A stretch of 6,500 bases of DNA from the NCBI GenBank assembly GCA_022567775.1, contig JADFGH010000130.1, forward strand, positions 1 to 6,500. Reading direction: 5' to 3'. The notes under the pieces were generated by a model that ran no database searches, had not been told where the DNA came from, and worked only from the letters and a program-made list of their open reading frames with translations. This DNA comes from Pseudomonadota bacterium (GTDB lineage: Bacteria > Pseudomonadota > Gammaproteobacteria > Steroidobacterales > Woeseiaceae). The position numbers and the translations under genes were made by a program. Below, in pieces: positions 1 to 6,461 of the stretch (positions within the stretch are counted from its first letter, which is position 1; the number at the start of each line of letters is the position of its first letter).

Positions 1-2947
1 CGGAGTACTTGACGAACGCTCGCGCCCTGCCGTCGATACGACTATGCAGACCCATCGTGAGCCCAAAGCCCGTGTTGTTCACCGCGTCGATGATTTCCTC
101 CAGCTTATCACCACTGTAACGAACGACATGCAACACCGGACCGAAGATTTCCCGTTCAAGCTGGCCAACATTGTCGATCTCGATCGCTGTTGGTGCAACA
201 AACGTTCCTTTTGCCGTCGCCTCTGGCAAGTTGCATTGCTGAATCATTTTTCCTTTTTTGGAAGTCGTTTTGATGTACTCCATCAGCATCGCTTGCGACT
301 CCCGGTCGATCACCGGCCCGACATCGGTGCTCAGGTTCGCCGGGTCTCCAATCATCAGTTCGTTCATGTGACCGCTCAGTAATTCGATCACCCGTGGCGC
401 AATATCCGACTGCAGGCACAACACGCGCAACGCCGAACAGCGCTGGCCGGCGCTGTTGAAAGCGGAAGTCACGCTGTCGAGCACTACCTGCTCCGGTAAC
501 GCCGAGCTATCCACAAACATCGCATTCTGCCCGCCGGTTTCGGCAATGAGTACACCGATTGGGCCATCGCGTGATGCCAGCGTCTGGTTGATCAGGCGCG
601 CTGTTTCTGTCGAACCGGTGAAAGCGACGCCTGCCACCCGCTTGTCAGCTGCTGCATACCCGCCAATCTCCACACCATCTCCCGGCAGGAAGTGCAGAAC
701 CTCGGGTGGAACGCCGGCCTTGAGGAACAGTTCCACGGCCCGGTGCGCAACAATGGGCGTCTGTTCCGCTGGCTTTGCGAGGACCGTGTTGCCCGCCGCC
801 AATGCAGCAGTGATTTGCCCGGTGAAGATCGCCAGCGGGAAATTCCACGGGCTGATGCAAAGGAAAACGCCACGACCGCGCATCCCGAGTGTGTTTCGCT
901 CCCCTGTGGGACCTGGCAGGAGCTCGGGCTCGCCGAACGATACTTTAGCCTGAGCGGAGTAATACCTAATAAAATCAACGGCTTCTCGTAACTCTGATAG
1001 GGCGTCCGGAATGGTTTTGCCCGCCTCGGCAACGCACAAGGCCATGAGCTCAGGGCCATGCTCCTCAAACAGGTCCGCCACTTTCTCGAGAATCTCCGAG
1101 CGCTCTTCTGCGGGCATGCGATCCCAATCGGGCTGCGCTCCTGTTGCCAATTGGAGTGCACGATCGACAGCCGCCTGGTCAGCAAGACTGCAGACACCGA
1201 CCACCTCGCTTAAATCGGCCGGATTGACCGAAGGTTCCAGCGGGCCTTTGAGCGTCTTGCCGCCAACGACCGGCGCTGCATGTCGCTGTAGCCCGGTATG
1301 GCCCTGCATGGCCTCCAGCAAATCGTGGCTGACCGCTCTGTCGGCGATATTGTATCCGCGAGAGTTGCTGCGTGCAGGCAAAAAGATGTCTGCCGGTGAC
1401 GGGATCGCAGTGTGCGGGCTCGCGTTGTTTGCCCGCGTCACTTCTATCGGATCTGCAACAATATCCTTGACATCAATACTATTGTCCAGAATTCGATTGA
1501 CGAAAGACGTATTGGCGCCATTCTCCAGTAAGCGCCGTACGAGATACGGCAACAGGTCTTCGTGGCTGCCGACCGGCGCGTAGACACGGCACGGTTTTCG
1601 AAACTTGTCCGGGTCCACGAATTCGCCATAGAGCTCTTCGCCCATGCCATGCAGCCGTTGAAATTCGTAGTCGCGCCGGGCGCCGGCGAAGTGCATGACA
1701 CTCGCAAGCGTATGTGCATTGTGAGTCGCGAATTGTCCGTATAAATTGTCGCCGGCGCTCAGAATCAAGCGCGCGCAGGCCAGGTACGAAACATCCGTGT
1801 GGCACTTGCGCGTAAAAACCGGATAACTCTGAAGACCCCGCTCCTGCCCAAGCTTTATTTCTGTATCCCAATAAGCTCCTTTAACAAGGCGCACCGGAAT
1901 TCGACGCCCCACGTCCCGGGAAATTTCCCGGAGATACCGAATGACATCGGCGGCCCTGCGTTGATACGCCTGTACGGCAAGCCCGAGACCGTCAAAGCCA
2001 TCCAGCGATTTATTCCGATAGACCCGCTGAAAAATGTCCAGCGAGATCTCCAGCCGATCCGCCTCTTCGGCGTCGATAGTAATGCCAATGCCGAGTCCGG
2101 CCGCCTGCTCCGCCAGCTCAAGAACCTTCGGTACGAGTTGGCGCATGACGCGATCATGCTGCGCATATTCGTAACGGGGATGCAGCGCAGACAGTTTTAC
2201 CGAGATGCTGGGCGCTGAAAATATGTCAGCCGGCGAATCCACGCTCTCGCCAATGCTGTCTATCGCCGCAGCATAAGACTCAAAGTATCGAGCAGCGTCA
2301 TCGACCGTTAGCGCTGCCTCGCCCAGCATGTCAAAGGAATAACGGAATTTCCGATTATTTTTTTTCCGCGCGCGAATCAGCGCCTCCGCGATCGATCGGC
2401 CCATGACAAACTGGAAACCCATAATACGCATCGCCTGGCGCATTGCTGCACGGACAACCGGCTCCCCGGTGCGGCTGGCCAGCTTGCCGAGATACCTGGC
2501 GGGATTGCTCTTTGCTGCTTCATCCAGTTGTAATAGCTGCCCCGTCAACATCAGCCCCCAGGTCGATGCGTTGACAAAAAGCGAATCGCTTTTGCCAAGA
2601 TGGTCTTCCCAGTTGGCTGAAGTGATCTTGTCCGCAATCAGCCGATCCGCAGTGTCGGCGTCAGGAATCCGCAATAGCGCCTCGGCAATGCACATCAGCA
2701 ATATGCCTTCCTCGGAGGACAAATCATATTGCTGCAGGAATGCATCGATCCCGGATTCGTTGGCTGCGTGCTTGCGTACTGCCCGCACCAGGGTCGCAGC
2801 AGTCGCCTGAATCTTTTCGCGCGCCGGCCCGCCGACGTCCGCTTCTTCGGCCAGTTCAGTGACGAGTGCATGTTCGTCGGCAAGGTATCGCCGGCTGATG
2901 TTATCCAGCGGAGCCACCATGAACGCGCTTTGATCAACAAATCCCAT
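1..2947 (-). CDS. putA: Bifunctional proline dehydrogenase / L-glutamate gamma-semialdehyde dehydrogenase PutA (C-terminus off the left edge)
   Basis: The minus-strand frame from ATG at 2947 stays open for 982 codons to the window edge. PutA oxidises proline to P5C using FAD and quinone, then glutamate semialdehyde to glutamate using NAD+, with channelling, at the inner membrane face. Residues about 60-230 match the PutA alpha domain. The PRODH barrel spans about 240-500: KLSALHPRY at 251-259, IDAEEADRLE at 291-300, KGAYWD at 356-361, YAPVG at 456-460, and the substrate-carboxylate arginine pair R471/R472. The ALDH domain begins near 540: SPWNFP at 699-704, FTGST at 777-781, ETGGQ with E803, catalytic Cys C837 in AGQRCSALR, and EIFGPV from E933. 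Compared with E. coli PutA (1320 aa) the N-terminal ribbon-helix-helix repressor domain is absent, so this protein should not autorepress. At least some 60 C-terminal residues are missing from the window, so short and long C-terminal forms cannot be told apart. No frameshift is seen; an A8 tract lies at codons 195-197. Confidence 0.96.
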   Translation of the reverse strand, partial: MGFVDQSAFMVAPLDNISRRYLADEHALVTELAEEADVGGPAREKIQATAATLVRAVRKHAANESGIDAFLQQYDLSSEEGILLMCIAEALLRIPDADTADRLIADKITSANWEDHLGKSDSLFVNASTWGLMLTGQLLQLDEAAKSNPARYLGKLASRTGEPVVRAAMRQAMRIMGFQFVMGRSIAEALIRARKKNNRKFRYSFDMLGEAALTVDDAARYFESYAAAIDSIGESVDSPADIFSAPSISVKLSALHPRYEYAQHDRVMRQLVPKVLELAEQAAGLGIGITIDAEEADRLEISLDIFQRVYRNKSLDGFDGLGLAVQAYQRRAADVIRYLREISRDVGRRIPVRLVKGAYWDTEIKLGQERGLQSYPVFTRKCHTDVSYLACARLILSAGDNLYGQFATHNAHTLASVMHFAGARRDYEFQRLHGMGEELYGEFVDPDKFRKPCRVYAPVGSHEDLLPYLVRRLLENGANTSFVNRILDNSIDVKDIVADPIEVTRANNASPHTAIPSPADIFLPARSNSRGYNIADRAVSHDLLEAMQGHTGLQRHAAPVVGGKTLKGPLEPSVNPADLSEVVGVCSLADQAAVDRALQLATGAQPDWDRMPAEERSEILEKVADLFEEHGPELMALCVAEAGKTIPDALSELREAVDFIRYYSAQAKVSFGEPELLPGPTGERNTLGMRGRGVFLCISPWNFPLAIFTGQITAALAAGNTVLAKPAEQTPIVAHRAVELFLKAGVPPEVLHFLPGDGVEIGGYAAADKRVAGVAFTGSTETARLINQTLASRDGPIGVLIAETGGQNAMFVDSSALPEQVVLDSVTSAFNSAGQRCSALRVLCLQSDIAPRVIELLSGHMNELMIGDPANLSTDVGPVIDRESQAMLMEYIKTTSKKGKMIQQCNLPEATAKGTFVAPTAIEIDNVGQLEREIFGPVLHVVRYSGDKLEEIIDAVNNTGFGLTMGLHSRIDGRARAFVKYS

Positions 2948-2954
2948 TACGGTT

Positions 2955-2958
2955 TCCT
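2955..2958 (-). promoter_or_regulatory. Ribosome binding site of putA
   Basis: Minus-strand AGGA lies 7 nt before the ATG at 2947. It sits inside the 23-nt hslR-putA gap and supports the first ATG over the in-frame Met at codon 10. Confidence 0.75.
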
Positions 2959-2970
2959 AAACGTATCGCT

Positions 2971-3369
2971 TTAATCAGCGCGCCTGCCATGTTGCCGCAA
3001 CCTACGCCGCGTATGTTTGTCGGGCCGGCCCCTCGTTCTCGGCATTTGCTGCCGATCCTGGCGAATTCCGTCGATTATCGCCTGACGTTCCTGTTGCGCT
3101 GCACCGTCCTCGATATAGCACAGCTTTACCTCACTCGCGGGTCCTCTTCTCGCCGGCAGCGGACCCGCTTCGAGCCGGAACGGCAATTGTCCCCGGACGA
3201 GTTCGATGACATCACCCTCCCTGATCTTGCTGCCCGGCTTCGCCCTTTCGCCATTGACCTTGACGTGCCCGCCTGTCACGGCAGCAGACGCCAGGCCGCG
3301 CGTTTTGTAAAAGCGGGTGAACCACAACCATCGGTCGATGCGCAATGATTCGTTAATCCTGTCATTCAT
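2971..3369 (-). CDS. hslR: Hsp15 family S4-domain RNA-binding heat-shock protein
   Basis: The product is 132 aa, against 133 in E. coli Hsp15. In E. coli, Hsp15 binds 50S subunits still carrying peptidyl-tRNA after premature dissociation and helps free the nascent chain (established for the family). The S4 RNA-binding fold is visible at residues about 9-60: LRIDRWLWFTRFYKTR at 9-24 is the hallmark first helix, followed by GGHVKVNGERAKPG at 33-46 and an EGDVIEL turn at 51-57. The family motif RRGPASE follows at 74-80, and a strongly basic tail GRPDKHTRRRLR at 114-125. The frame stays open upstream to 3480, but no other sensible start exists, and homology begins right after Met at 3369. No clear Shine-Dalgarno precedes that ATG. 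The gene ends 23 nt before putA on the same strand, so co-transcription is likely. A general S4 domain protein is the only alternative reading. Confidence 0.92.
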   Translation of the reverse strand: MNDRINESLRIDRWLWFTRFYKTRGLASAAVTGGHVKVNGERAKPGSKIREGDVIELVRGQLPFRLEAGPLPARRGPASEVKLCYIEDGAAQQERQAIIDGIRQDRQQMPRTRGRPDKHTRRRLRQHGRRAD

Positions 3370-3395
3370 TTGGCGGGTTTCAATGTAGAAGGTCC

Positions 3396-3404
3396 TGATA
3401 TACT
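3396..3404 (+). promoter_or_regulatory. Extended -10 promoter for kbl-tdh
   Basis: TGATATACT contains a TGn extension followed by TATACT (3399-3404), five of six matches to the sigma-70 -10 consensus. No good -35 is present; TTTCAA at 3378-3383 has only a 15-bp spacer, which fits an extended -10 promoter. Initiation would fall near 3411, giving a leader of about 24 nt before the GTG at 3435. It lies in the 65-bp gap between the divergent hslR and kbl genes, so a regulator bound here could affect both units. Confidence 0.6.
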
Positions 3405-3421
3405 TTGCGGCCTTTCGAACC

Positions 3422-3427
3422 GGAGAG
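3422..3427 (+). promoter_or_regulatory. Ribosome binding site that sets the GTG start of kbl
   Basis: GGAGAG lies 7 nt upstream of GTG at 3435. It decides in favour of this start over the in-frame TTG at 3405, which lies upstream of the site and inside the predicted promoter/leader. Confidence 0.8.
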
Positions 3428-3434
3428 CAATCCC

Positions 3435-4643
3435 GTGCCCACAGATTTTTTGCAATCACTGGCCACTCAGACTGAGGCACTAAAGGCGGAGGGCCTGTAT
3501 AAGAACGAACGCTTGATCACAGGTCCACAACAGGCAGCCATCGAGATTCGCAAAAATGGCGACGATAGCGGAACCGCGGAGGTACTGAACCTGTGCGCAA
3601 ATAACTACCTCGGACTGGCGAATCACCCGGATATCGTAGCGGCCGCCCATAAGGCACTCGATGACTACGGTTACGGCATGGCTTCGGTGCGCTTCATCTG
3701 TGGAACGCAGACGATCCACAAGCAGCTCGAGGAGCGAATCAGCCGATTTCTGGGCACCGAAGATACCATTCTCTACCCATCCTGCTTCGATGCAAATGGC
3801 GGCCTGTTTGAGACGATTCTTGGCGACAAGGATGCTGTCATAAGCGATGCTCTGAATCACGCCAGCATTATTGACGGCATCCGCCTCTCCAAGGCGCAGC
3901 GTTTCCGTTATCAGAACGATGACATGGATGACCTCGAGACCAAACTGAATGACGCTGCCGACTGTCGGGCAAAGCTGATCGTAACCGATGGAGTCTTTTC
4001 GATGGACGGCACGATCGCGAATCTCAATGACATCTGCGATCTCGCCGACCGTTACGATGCGATGACGATGATCGATGACTGCCATGCCAGCGGTTTCCTT
4101 GGTGCAACGGGCCGCGGTACGCATGAGTATCGTGAAGTCATGGGCCGGATCGACATCATTACCGGTACGCTTGGCAAAGCATTGGGTGGCGCATCAGGCG
4201 GCTTCACTTCGGGACGCAAGGAAATCGTTGGCTGGCTCAGGCAGCGCTCGAGACCCTACCTGTTTTCCAATTCAGTGGCACCGGCAATTGTGGCCACATC
4301 GATCGCGGTACTGGATTTGCTCGAAAACGACGATAAACTTCGCGGCACACTGATGGACAATGCAATTTACTTTCGGGCAGGTTTGACGGAGCTCGGCTTT
4401 CAGTTAAAACCGGGCGAACACCCGATCATTCCGGTTATGCTCGGTGATGCGAAACTGGCATCAATGATGGCCGATCGCCTGCTTGACCATGGTATTTATG
4501 TTGTTGGATTTTCTTTCCCCGTCGTGGCGAAAGGTCAGGCGCGTATTCGCACACAGATGTCTGCGGGATTGACACGAGAACATCTCGACCACGCCATCAA
4601 CGCATTCGGTGAGGTCGGACGCGATCTCGGCGTTCTACACTAG
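3435..4643 (+). CDS. kbl: Glycine C-acetyltransferase (2-amino-3-ketobutyrate CoA ligase)
   Basis: This PLP enzyme of the alpha-oxoamine synthase family (fold type I, cytosolic dimer) cleaves 2-amino-3-ketobutyrate with CoA to glycine and acetyl-CoA, the second step of threonine degradation. The product is 402 aa from GTG 3435; E. coli Kbl has 398. Visible motifs are [13 protein letters not shown] at 54-66, [12 protein letters not shown] at 81-92, [12 protein letters not shown] at 116-127, [12 protein letters not shown] with the ring-stacking His at H142, DGVFSMDG at 185-192, MIDDCHASG at 212-220 with the Asp that pairs with the PLP nitrogen, and [14 protein letters not shown] with Schiff-base lysine K248. 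C-terminal [12 protein letters not shown] (367-378) is also family-typical. The GGASGG and overall match separate it from 5-aminolevulinate synthase and 7-keto-8-aminopelargonate synthase, and the adjacent tdh confirms the role. E. coli has Ser where this protein has C216. Confidence 0.97.
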   Translation: MPTDFLQSLATQTEALKAEGLYKNERLITGPQQAAIEIRKNGDDSGTAEVLNLCANNYLGLANHPDIVAAAHKALDDYGYGMASVRFICGTQTIHKQLEERISRFLGTEDTILYPSCFDANGGLFETILGDKDAVISDALNHASIIDGIRLSKAQRFRYQNDDMDDLETKLNDAADCRAKLIVTDGVFSMDGTIANLNDICDLADRYDAMTMIDDCHASGFLGATGRGTHEYREVMGRIDIITGTLGKALGGASGGFTSGRKEIVGWLRQRSRPYLFSNSVAPAIVATSIAVLDLLENDDKLRGTLMDNAIYFRAGLTELGFQLKPGEHPIIPVMLGDAKLASMMADRLLDHGIYVVGFSFPVVAKGQARIRTQMSAGLTREHLDHAINAFGEVGRDLGVLH

Positions 4644-4646
4644 GGG
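4642..4646 (+). promoter_or_regulatory. Ribosome binding site of tdh overlapping the kbl stop codon
   Basis: AGGGG begins inside the TAG stop of kbl (4641-4643) and lies 8 nt before the ATG at 4655. The overlap suggests tight coupling of kbl and tdh translation. Confidence 0.65.
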
Positions 4647-4654
4647 CAACAGCA

Positions 4655-5680
4655 ATGCGAGCATTGGTCAAAGCAAAACCCGAACGCGGCATCTGGCTCC
4701 AGGACGTCACCAGGCCGACGGTCGGGCACAACGATGTCCTGATCAGGGTCAGGCGAACGGCAATATGCGGCACCGATGTTCATATATACCAGTGGGACGA
4801 CTGGGCGAGTCATACGATTCCGGTGCCCATGACTGTCGGACACGAATTCTATGGTGAGGTTGTCGAATGTGGCGTTGAAGTAAAAGGCTTCAAAGCTGGC
4901 GACAGGGTTTCCGCCGAAGGGCATATCACCTGCGGTGTATGCCGGAATTGCCGTGCGGGGCGACGCCATCTCTGCATGAATACGGTCGGCGTCGGAGTCA
5001 ATCGTGCCGGCGCGTTTGCAGACTACCTCTCGGTACCTGCATTCAATGTGTTCAAATTGCCCGACGCGATCAGCGATGAGATGGCATCTATTCTCGATCC
5101 GCTTGGCAATGCCACGCATACGGCATTGTCATTCGACCTGGTCGGCGAAGATGTTTTGATTACCGGCGCAGGACCAATCGGCATCATGGCAGTGGCAATC
5201 GCCAGGTACACCGGCGCACGGCATGTCGTCATTACCGACATCAACGATTACCGGCTCGAGCTTGCACGCAAAATGGGTGCGTCGGTCGCACTCAATGTGA
5301 CGGACGGCTCCCTGGACAAGACCATGTCCGATCTCGGCATGGAAGAAGGCTTCGACGTCGGCATGGAGATGTCGGGCAACGCCTCTGCATTCCGCGACAT
5401 GCTGCGTACGATGCACCATGGTGGCAAAATCGCCCTCCTCGGTATCCCGGCGGAGGAGATAGCGATCGACTGGAACCAGGTGATATTCAAGGGCCTGGTA
5501 ATAAAAGGCATCTACGGCCGCGAAATGTTCGAAACCTGGTACAAGATGTCGAGCATGCTGCAGAGCGGCCTCAATATAGAGCCAATCATCACGCACCGCT
5601 TTCCGCTCGAGGATTACGAACAGGCATTCCAGTTGATGGAGTCCGGTCAGTCCGGCAAGATTATTTTGAACTGGGATTAG
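4655..5680 (+). CDS. tdh: L-threonine 3-dehydrogenase (zinc, NAD+)
   Basis: Tdh oxidises L-threonine to 2-amino-3-ketobutyrate with NAD+ and passes this unstable product to Kbl. It is a cytosolic zinc-dependent medium-chain dehydrogenase. The product is 341 aa, the same length as E. coli Tdh, and the residue numbering coincides. Catalytic-zinc and active-site residues are C38, T40, H43, H63 and E64 ([12 protein letters not shown]). The structural-zinc cysteines C93, C96, C99 and C107 lie in CGVCRNC plus [17 protein letters not shown] is at 148-161. The Rossmann nucleotide loop GAGPIG is at 171-176, with D195 at the end of beta-2 selecting NAD+. [14 protein letters not shown] (285-298) and PIITHRF near the C-terminus are diagnostic of threonine rather than sorbitol or alcohol dehydrogenases. 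It starts 11 nt after kbl and shares its operon. No typical intrinsic terminator follows the stop codon. Confidence 0.98.
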   Translation: MRALVKAKPERGIWLQDVTRPTVGHNDVLIRVRRTAICGTDVHIYQWDDWASHTIPVPMTVGHEFYGEVVECGVEVKGFKAGDRVSAEGHITCGVCRNCRAGRRHLCMNTVGVGVNRAGAFADYLSVPAFNVFKLPDAISDEMASILDPLGNATHTALSFDLVGEDVLITGAGPIGIMAVAIARYTGARHVVITDINDYRLELARKMGASVALNVTDGSLDKTMSDLGMEEGFDVGMEMSGNASAFRDMLRTMHHGGKIALLGIPAEEIAIDWNQVIFKGLVIKGIYGREMFETWYKMSSMLQSGLNIEPIITHRFPLEDYEQAFQLMESGQSGKIILNWD

Positions 5681-5688
5681 GCTTTGAT

Positions 5689-5711
5689 CTCCCGGTGGGC
5701 CGGGCTCCTAC
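5689..5711 (-). repeat. REP-like palindrome with GTAG head
   Basis: On the minus strand the element reads GTAGGAG, then CCCGG-CCCA-CCGGG (a 5-bp stem with a 4-nt loop at 5691-5704), then AGA. This is the layout of the GTAG-headed REP elements of Pseudomonas and Xanthomonas relatives, which are mobilised by REP-associated tyrosine transposases. It starts 8 nt past the tdh stop. Only one copy is visible in the window, and no transposase gene is present. It has no T-tract on either side, so I do not call it an intrinsic terminator, although REP elements can stabilise mRNA 3' ends. Confidence 0.5.
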
Positions 5712-5808
5712 AGTAAAGAGCACGGTACGGACGGAGGAAAAAGGTCGGCGATTGATTGGCTTTGGATTTTGTGCTTCAGGCAAAAAACAAGCCGGGAGGA
5801 AACATCAA

Positions 5809-5828
5809 CCGCCAGCCTTAACTGGTGG
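5809..5828. other. Imperfect hairpin between convergent genes
   Basis: CCGCCAG-CCTTAA-CTGGTGG forms a 7-bp stem with one G-U pair as plus-strand RNA (an A-C mismatch in the minus-strand RNA) and a 6-nt loop. It lies between tdh and the convergent small gene, where a terminator is expected, but no strong U-run follows on either strand. The minus-strand T6 tract at 5782-5787 (seen as A6) lies too far away. The terminator role is therefore only a possibility. Confidence 0.25.
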
Positions 5829-5833
5829 AATAT

Positions 5834-5862
5834 CAGCAGCTGCTGCCCGTCGGCAACTGCTG
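5834..5862. other. Bulged hairpin just past the stop of the small minus-strand gene
   Basis: CAGCAG (5834-5839) can pair with CTGCTG (5857-5862), enclosing TGCC-CGTC-GGCA (5844-5855). The left part is itself the palindrome CAGCAGCTGCTG (5834-5845). It lies 7 nt beyond the TAA of the 5870-6283 gene and could protect or end its transcript, but there is no T-tract after it. Confidence 0.25.
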
Positions 5863-5869
5863 CGCAGAC

Positions 5870-6283
5870 TTACTCAGCCGCAATCTGCGCCGGTGAAGTA
5901 TCCGGCGCGACATTGCTGACGAGACCCGTTTTCGCATCGACGTAGAGGATGCGCTGCTGGTTCATTACGGCGAGCCCATTGCTGACGTTGGCGTAAATGA
6001 TCCAGGTGCCGGCATCGCGCGTAATGCTGCGGATCTTCGCACCCCCAGGGCCGAACCGGCTGCAAAAGCCCAACGAGCAGAGATGCACGCGGGCCAGTCG
6101 CCTGGCTGCATTGGCCGATACCTGCTCCTGCACTTCAAATTTCGCAATATCGTCTTCCTGCGGAGTATGTGCAAAGATCGCCGCCGCAGGCAGCAACACG
6201 AGCGCGACGCCGGCGAGCACGACAGCCGAGCGGTGTAGCAGCCCGGGCTCACTCATTTTGGTCTCACGATTGTCAATGTTCAT
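5870..6283 (-). CDS. Small exported or membrane-anchored protein of unknown function
   Basis: I do not recognise this 137-aa product. The ATG at 6283 has GGAG 7 nt upstream; a second in-frame ATG at 6256 (Met10) would give 128 aa and a more standard signal peptide. Residues 11-18 form a short polar or charged stretch, 19-38 a hydrophobic segment, and AAA (33-35) or IFA (36-38) offers a possible signal-peptidase I site, so export to the periplasm or anchoring is likely. The mature part starts acidic (QEDD), has an Ala/Arg-rich helix-like stretch at 57-66, a CX4C pair at C69 and C74 (CSLGFC), a GPGG turn at 78-81, and then alternating beta-like segments with WIIYANV at 94-100 and ILYVDAKTGLVSN at 112-124. 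The VDAKTG end loosely resembles PepSY-type beta hairpins, but this is only a resemblance. It faces tdh convergently, 189 bp away, with no functional link evident. Codon use looks like its neighbours. Confidence 0.65.
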   Translation of the reverse strand: MNIDNRETKMSEPGLLHRSAVVLAGVALVLLPAAAIFAHTPQEDDIAKFEVQEQVSANAARRLARVHLCSLGFCSRFGPGGAKIRSITRDAGTWIIYANVSNGLAVMNQQRILYVDAKTGLVSNVAPDTSPAQIAAE

Positions 6284-6290
6284 GATCAGA

Positions 6291-6294
6291 CTCC
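6291..6294 (-). promoter_or_regulatory. Ribosome binding site of the small exported protein
   Basis: Minus-strand GGAG lies 7 nt upstream of ATG 6283 and favours this start over ATG 6256, which has only a weak GAGA upstream. Confidence 0.55.
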
Positions 6295-6378
6295 ATTAGT
6301 TGCGGTGGAAATCACCGTGTCTATCCGACATGTGACGCAGCGTAGGCAGTAGGGCCTGAGGAGTCCTGTGAGTGGCCT

Positions 6379-6410
6379 GAGAAATATCCGAAATCTCACG
6401 GATATTTCTC
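6379..6410. repeat. Perfect 12-bp inverted repeat in the leader of the small exported protein gene
   Basis: GAGAAATATCCG (6379-6390) and CGGATATTTCTC (6399-6410) are exact reverse complements around an 8-nt spacer. The right arm overlaps a second small palindrome, CTCTGAGAG (6408-6416), which could compete for pairing. It lies about 100-130 nt upstream of the ATG at 6283. No T-tract follows on either strand, so it does not look like an intrinsic terminator. A regulator site or a structured mRNA leader are both possible. Confidence 0.7.
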
Positions 6411-6432
6411 TGAGAGATCGTGTCCGAGCCTT

Positions 6433-6461
6433 AATATAGGCATTTTCTGCCGAGTGCAGAA
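6433..6461 (-). promoter_or_regulatory. Weak candidate promoter for the small exported protein gene
   Basis: On the minus strand TATATT (6438-6433) follows TTCTGC (6461-6456) with a 17-bp spacer. The -10 is fair and the -35 poor (TTCTGC against TTGACA). Initiation near 6426 would give a leader of about 143 nt containing the 12-bp inverted repeat. The -35 lies inside a TTCTGC-CGAGT-GCAGAA palindrome (6445-6461), so a bound regulator could block it. Confidence 0.3.

Noticed and set aside
592..1583. Several open frames of 100-200 codons on both strands within the first 1.6 kb
   Set aside because: They are out of frame with, or antisense to, the continuous putA frame, whose ALDH motifs account for this DNA fully.
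3376..3383. TTGAAA on the minus strand as a heat-shock sigma-32 -35 box for hslR
   Set aside because: It lies only a few bases before the hslR ATG, so a promoter there would start inside the gene, and no CCCCAT-like -10 follows at the right distance.
3405..3434. Earlier TTG start for kbl
   Set aside because: It lies right after the extended -10 element and has no Shine-Dalgarno. GGAGAG at 3422-3427 points to GTG 3435, which also matches the family N-terminus.
3370..3480. N-terminal extension of hslR by 37 residues
   Set aside because: It would run into kbl, has no homology to Hsp15, and the extension lacks a good start and Shine-Dalgarno. ATG 3369 gives the family length.
3480..4124. A 214-codon minus-strand open frame opposite kbl
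   Set aside because: It is antisense to the strongly conserved kbl, has no recognisable domain or Shine-Dalgarno, and is explained by the coding bias of kbl.
5691..5704. CCCGG-TGGG-CCGGG as an intrinsic terminator of tdh
   Set aside because: The stem is only 5 bp and no T-tract follows on the plus strand. A REP-like element explains it better.
6368..6439. A 23-codon plus-strand open frame from GTG with GGAG upstream
   Set aside because: The spacing to GGAG is only 4 nt, the start is non-ATG, it contains the inverted repeat and shows no recognisable peptide. It is probably chance.
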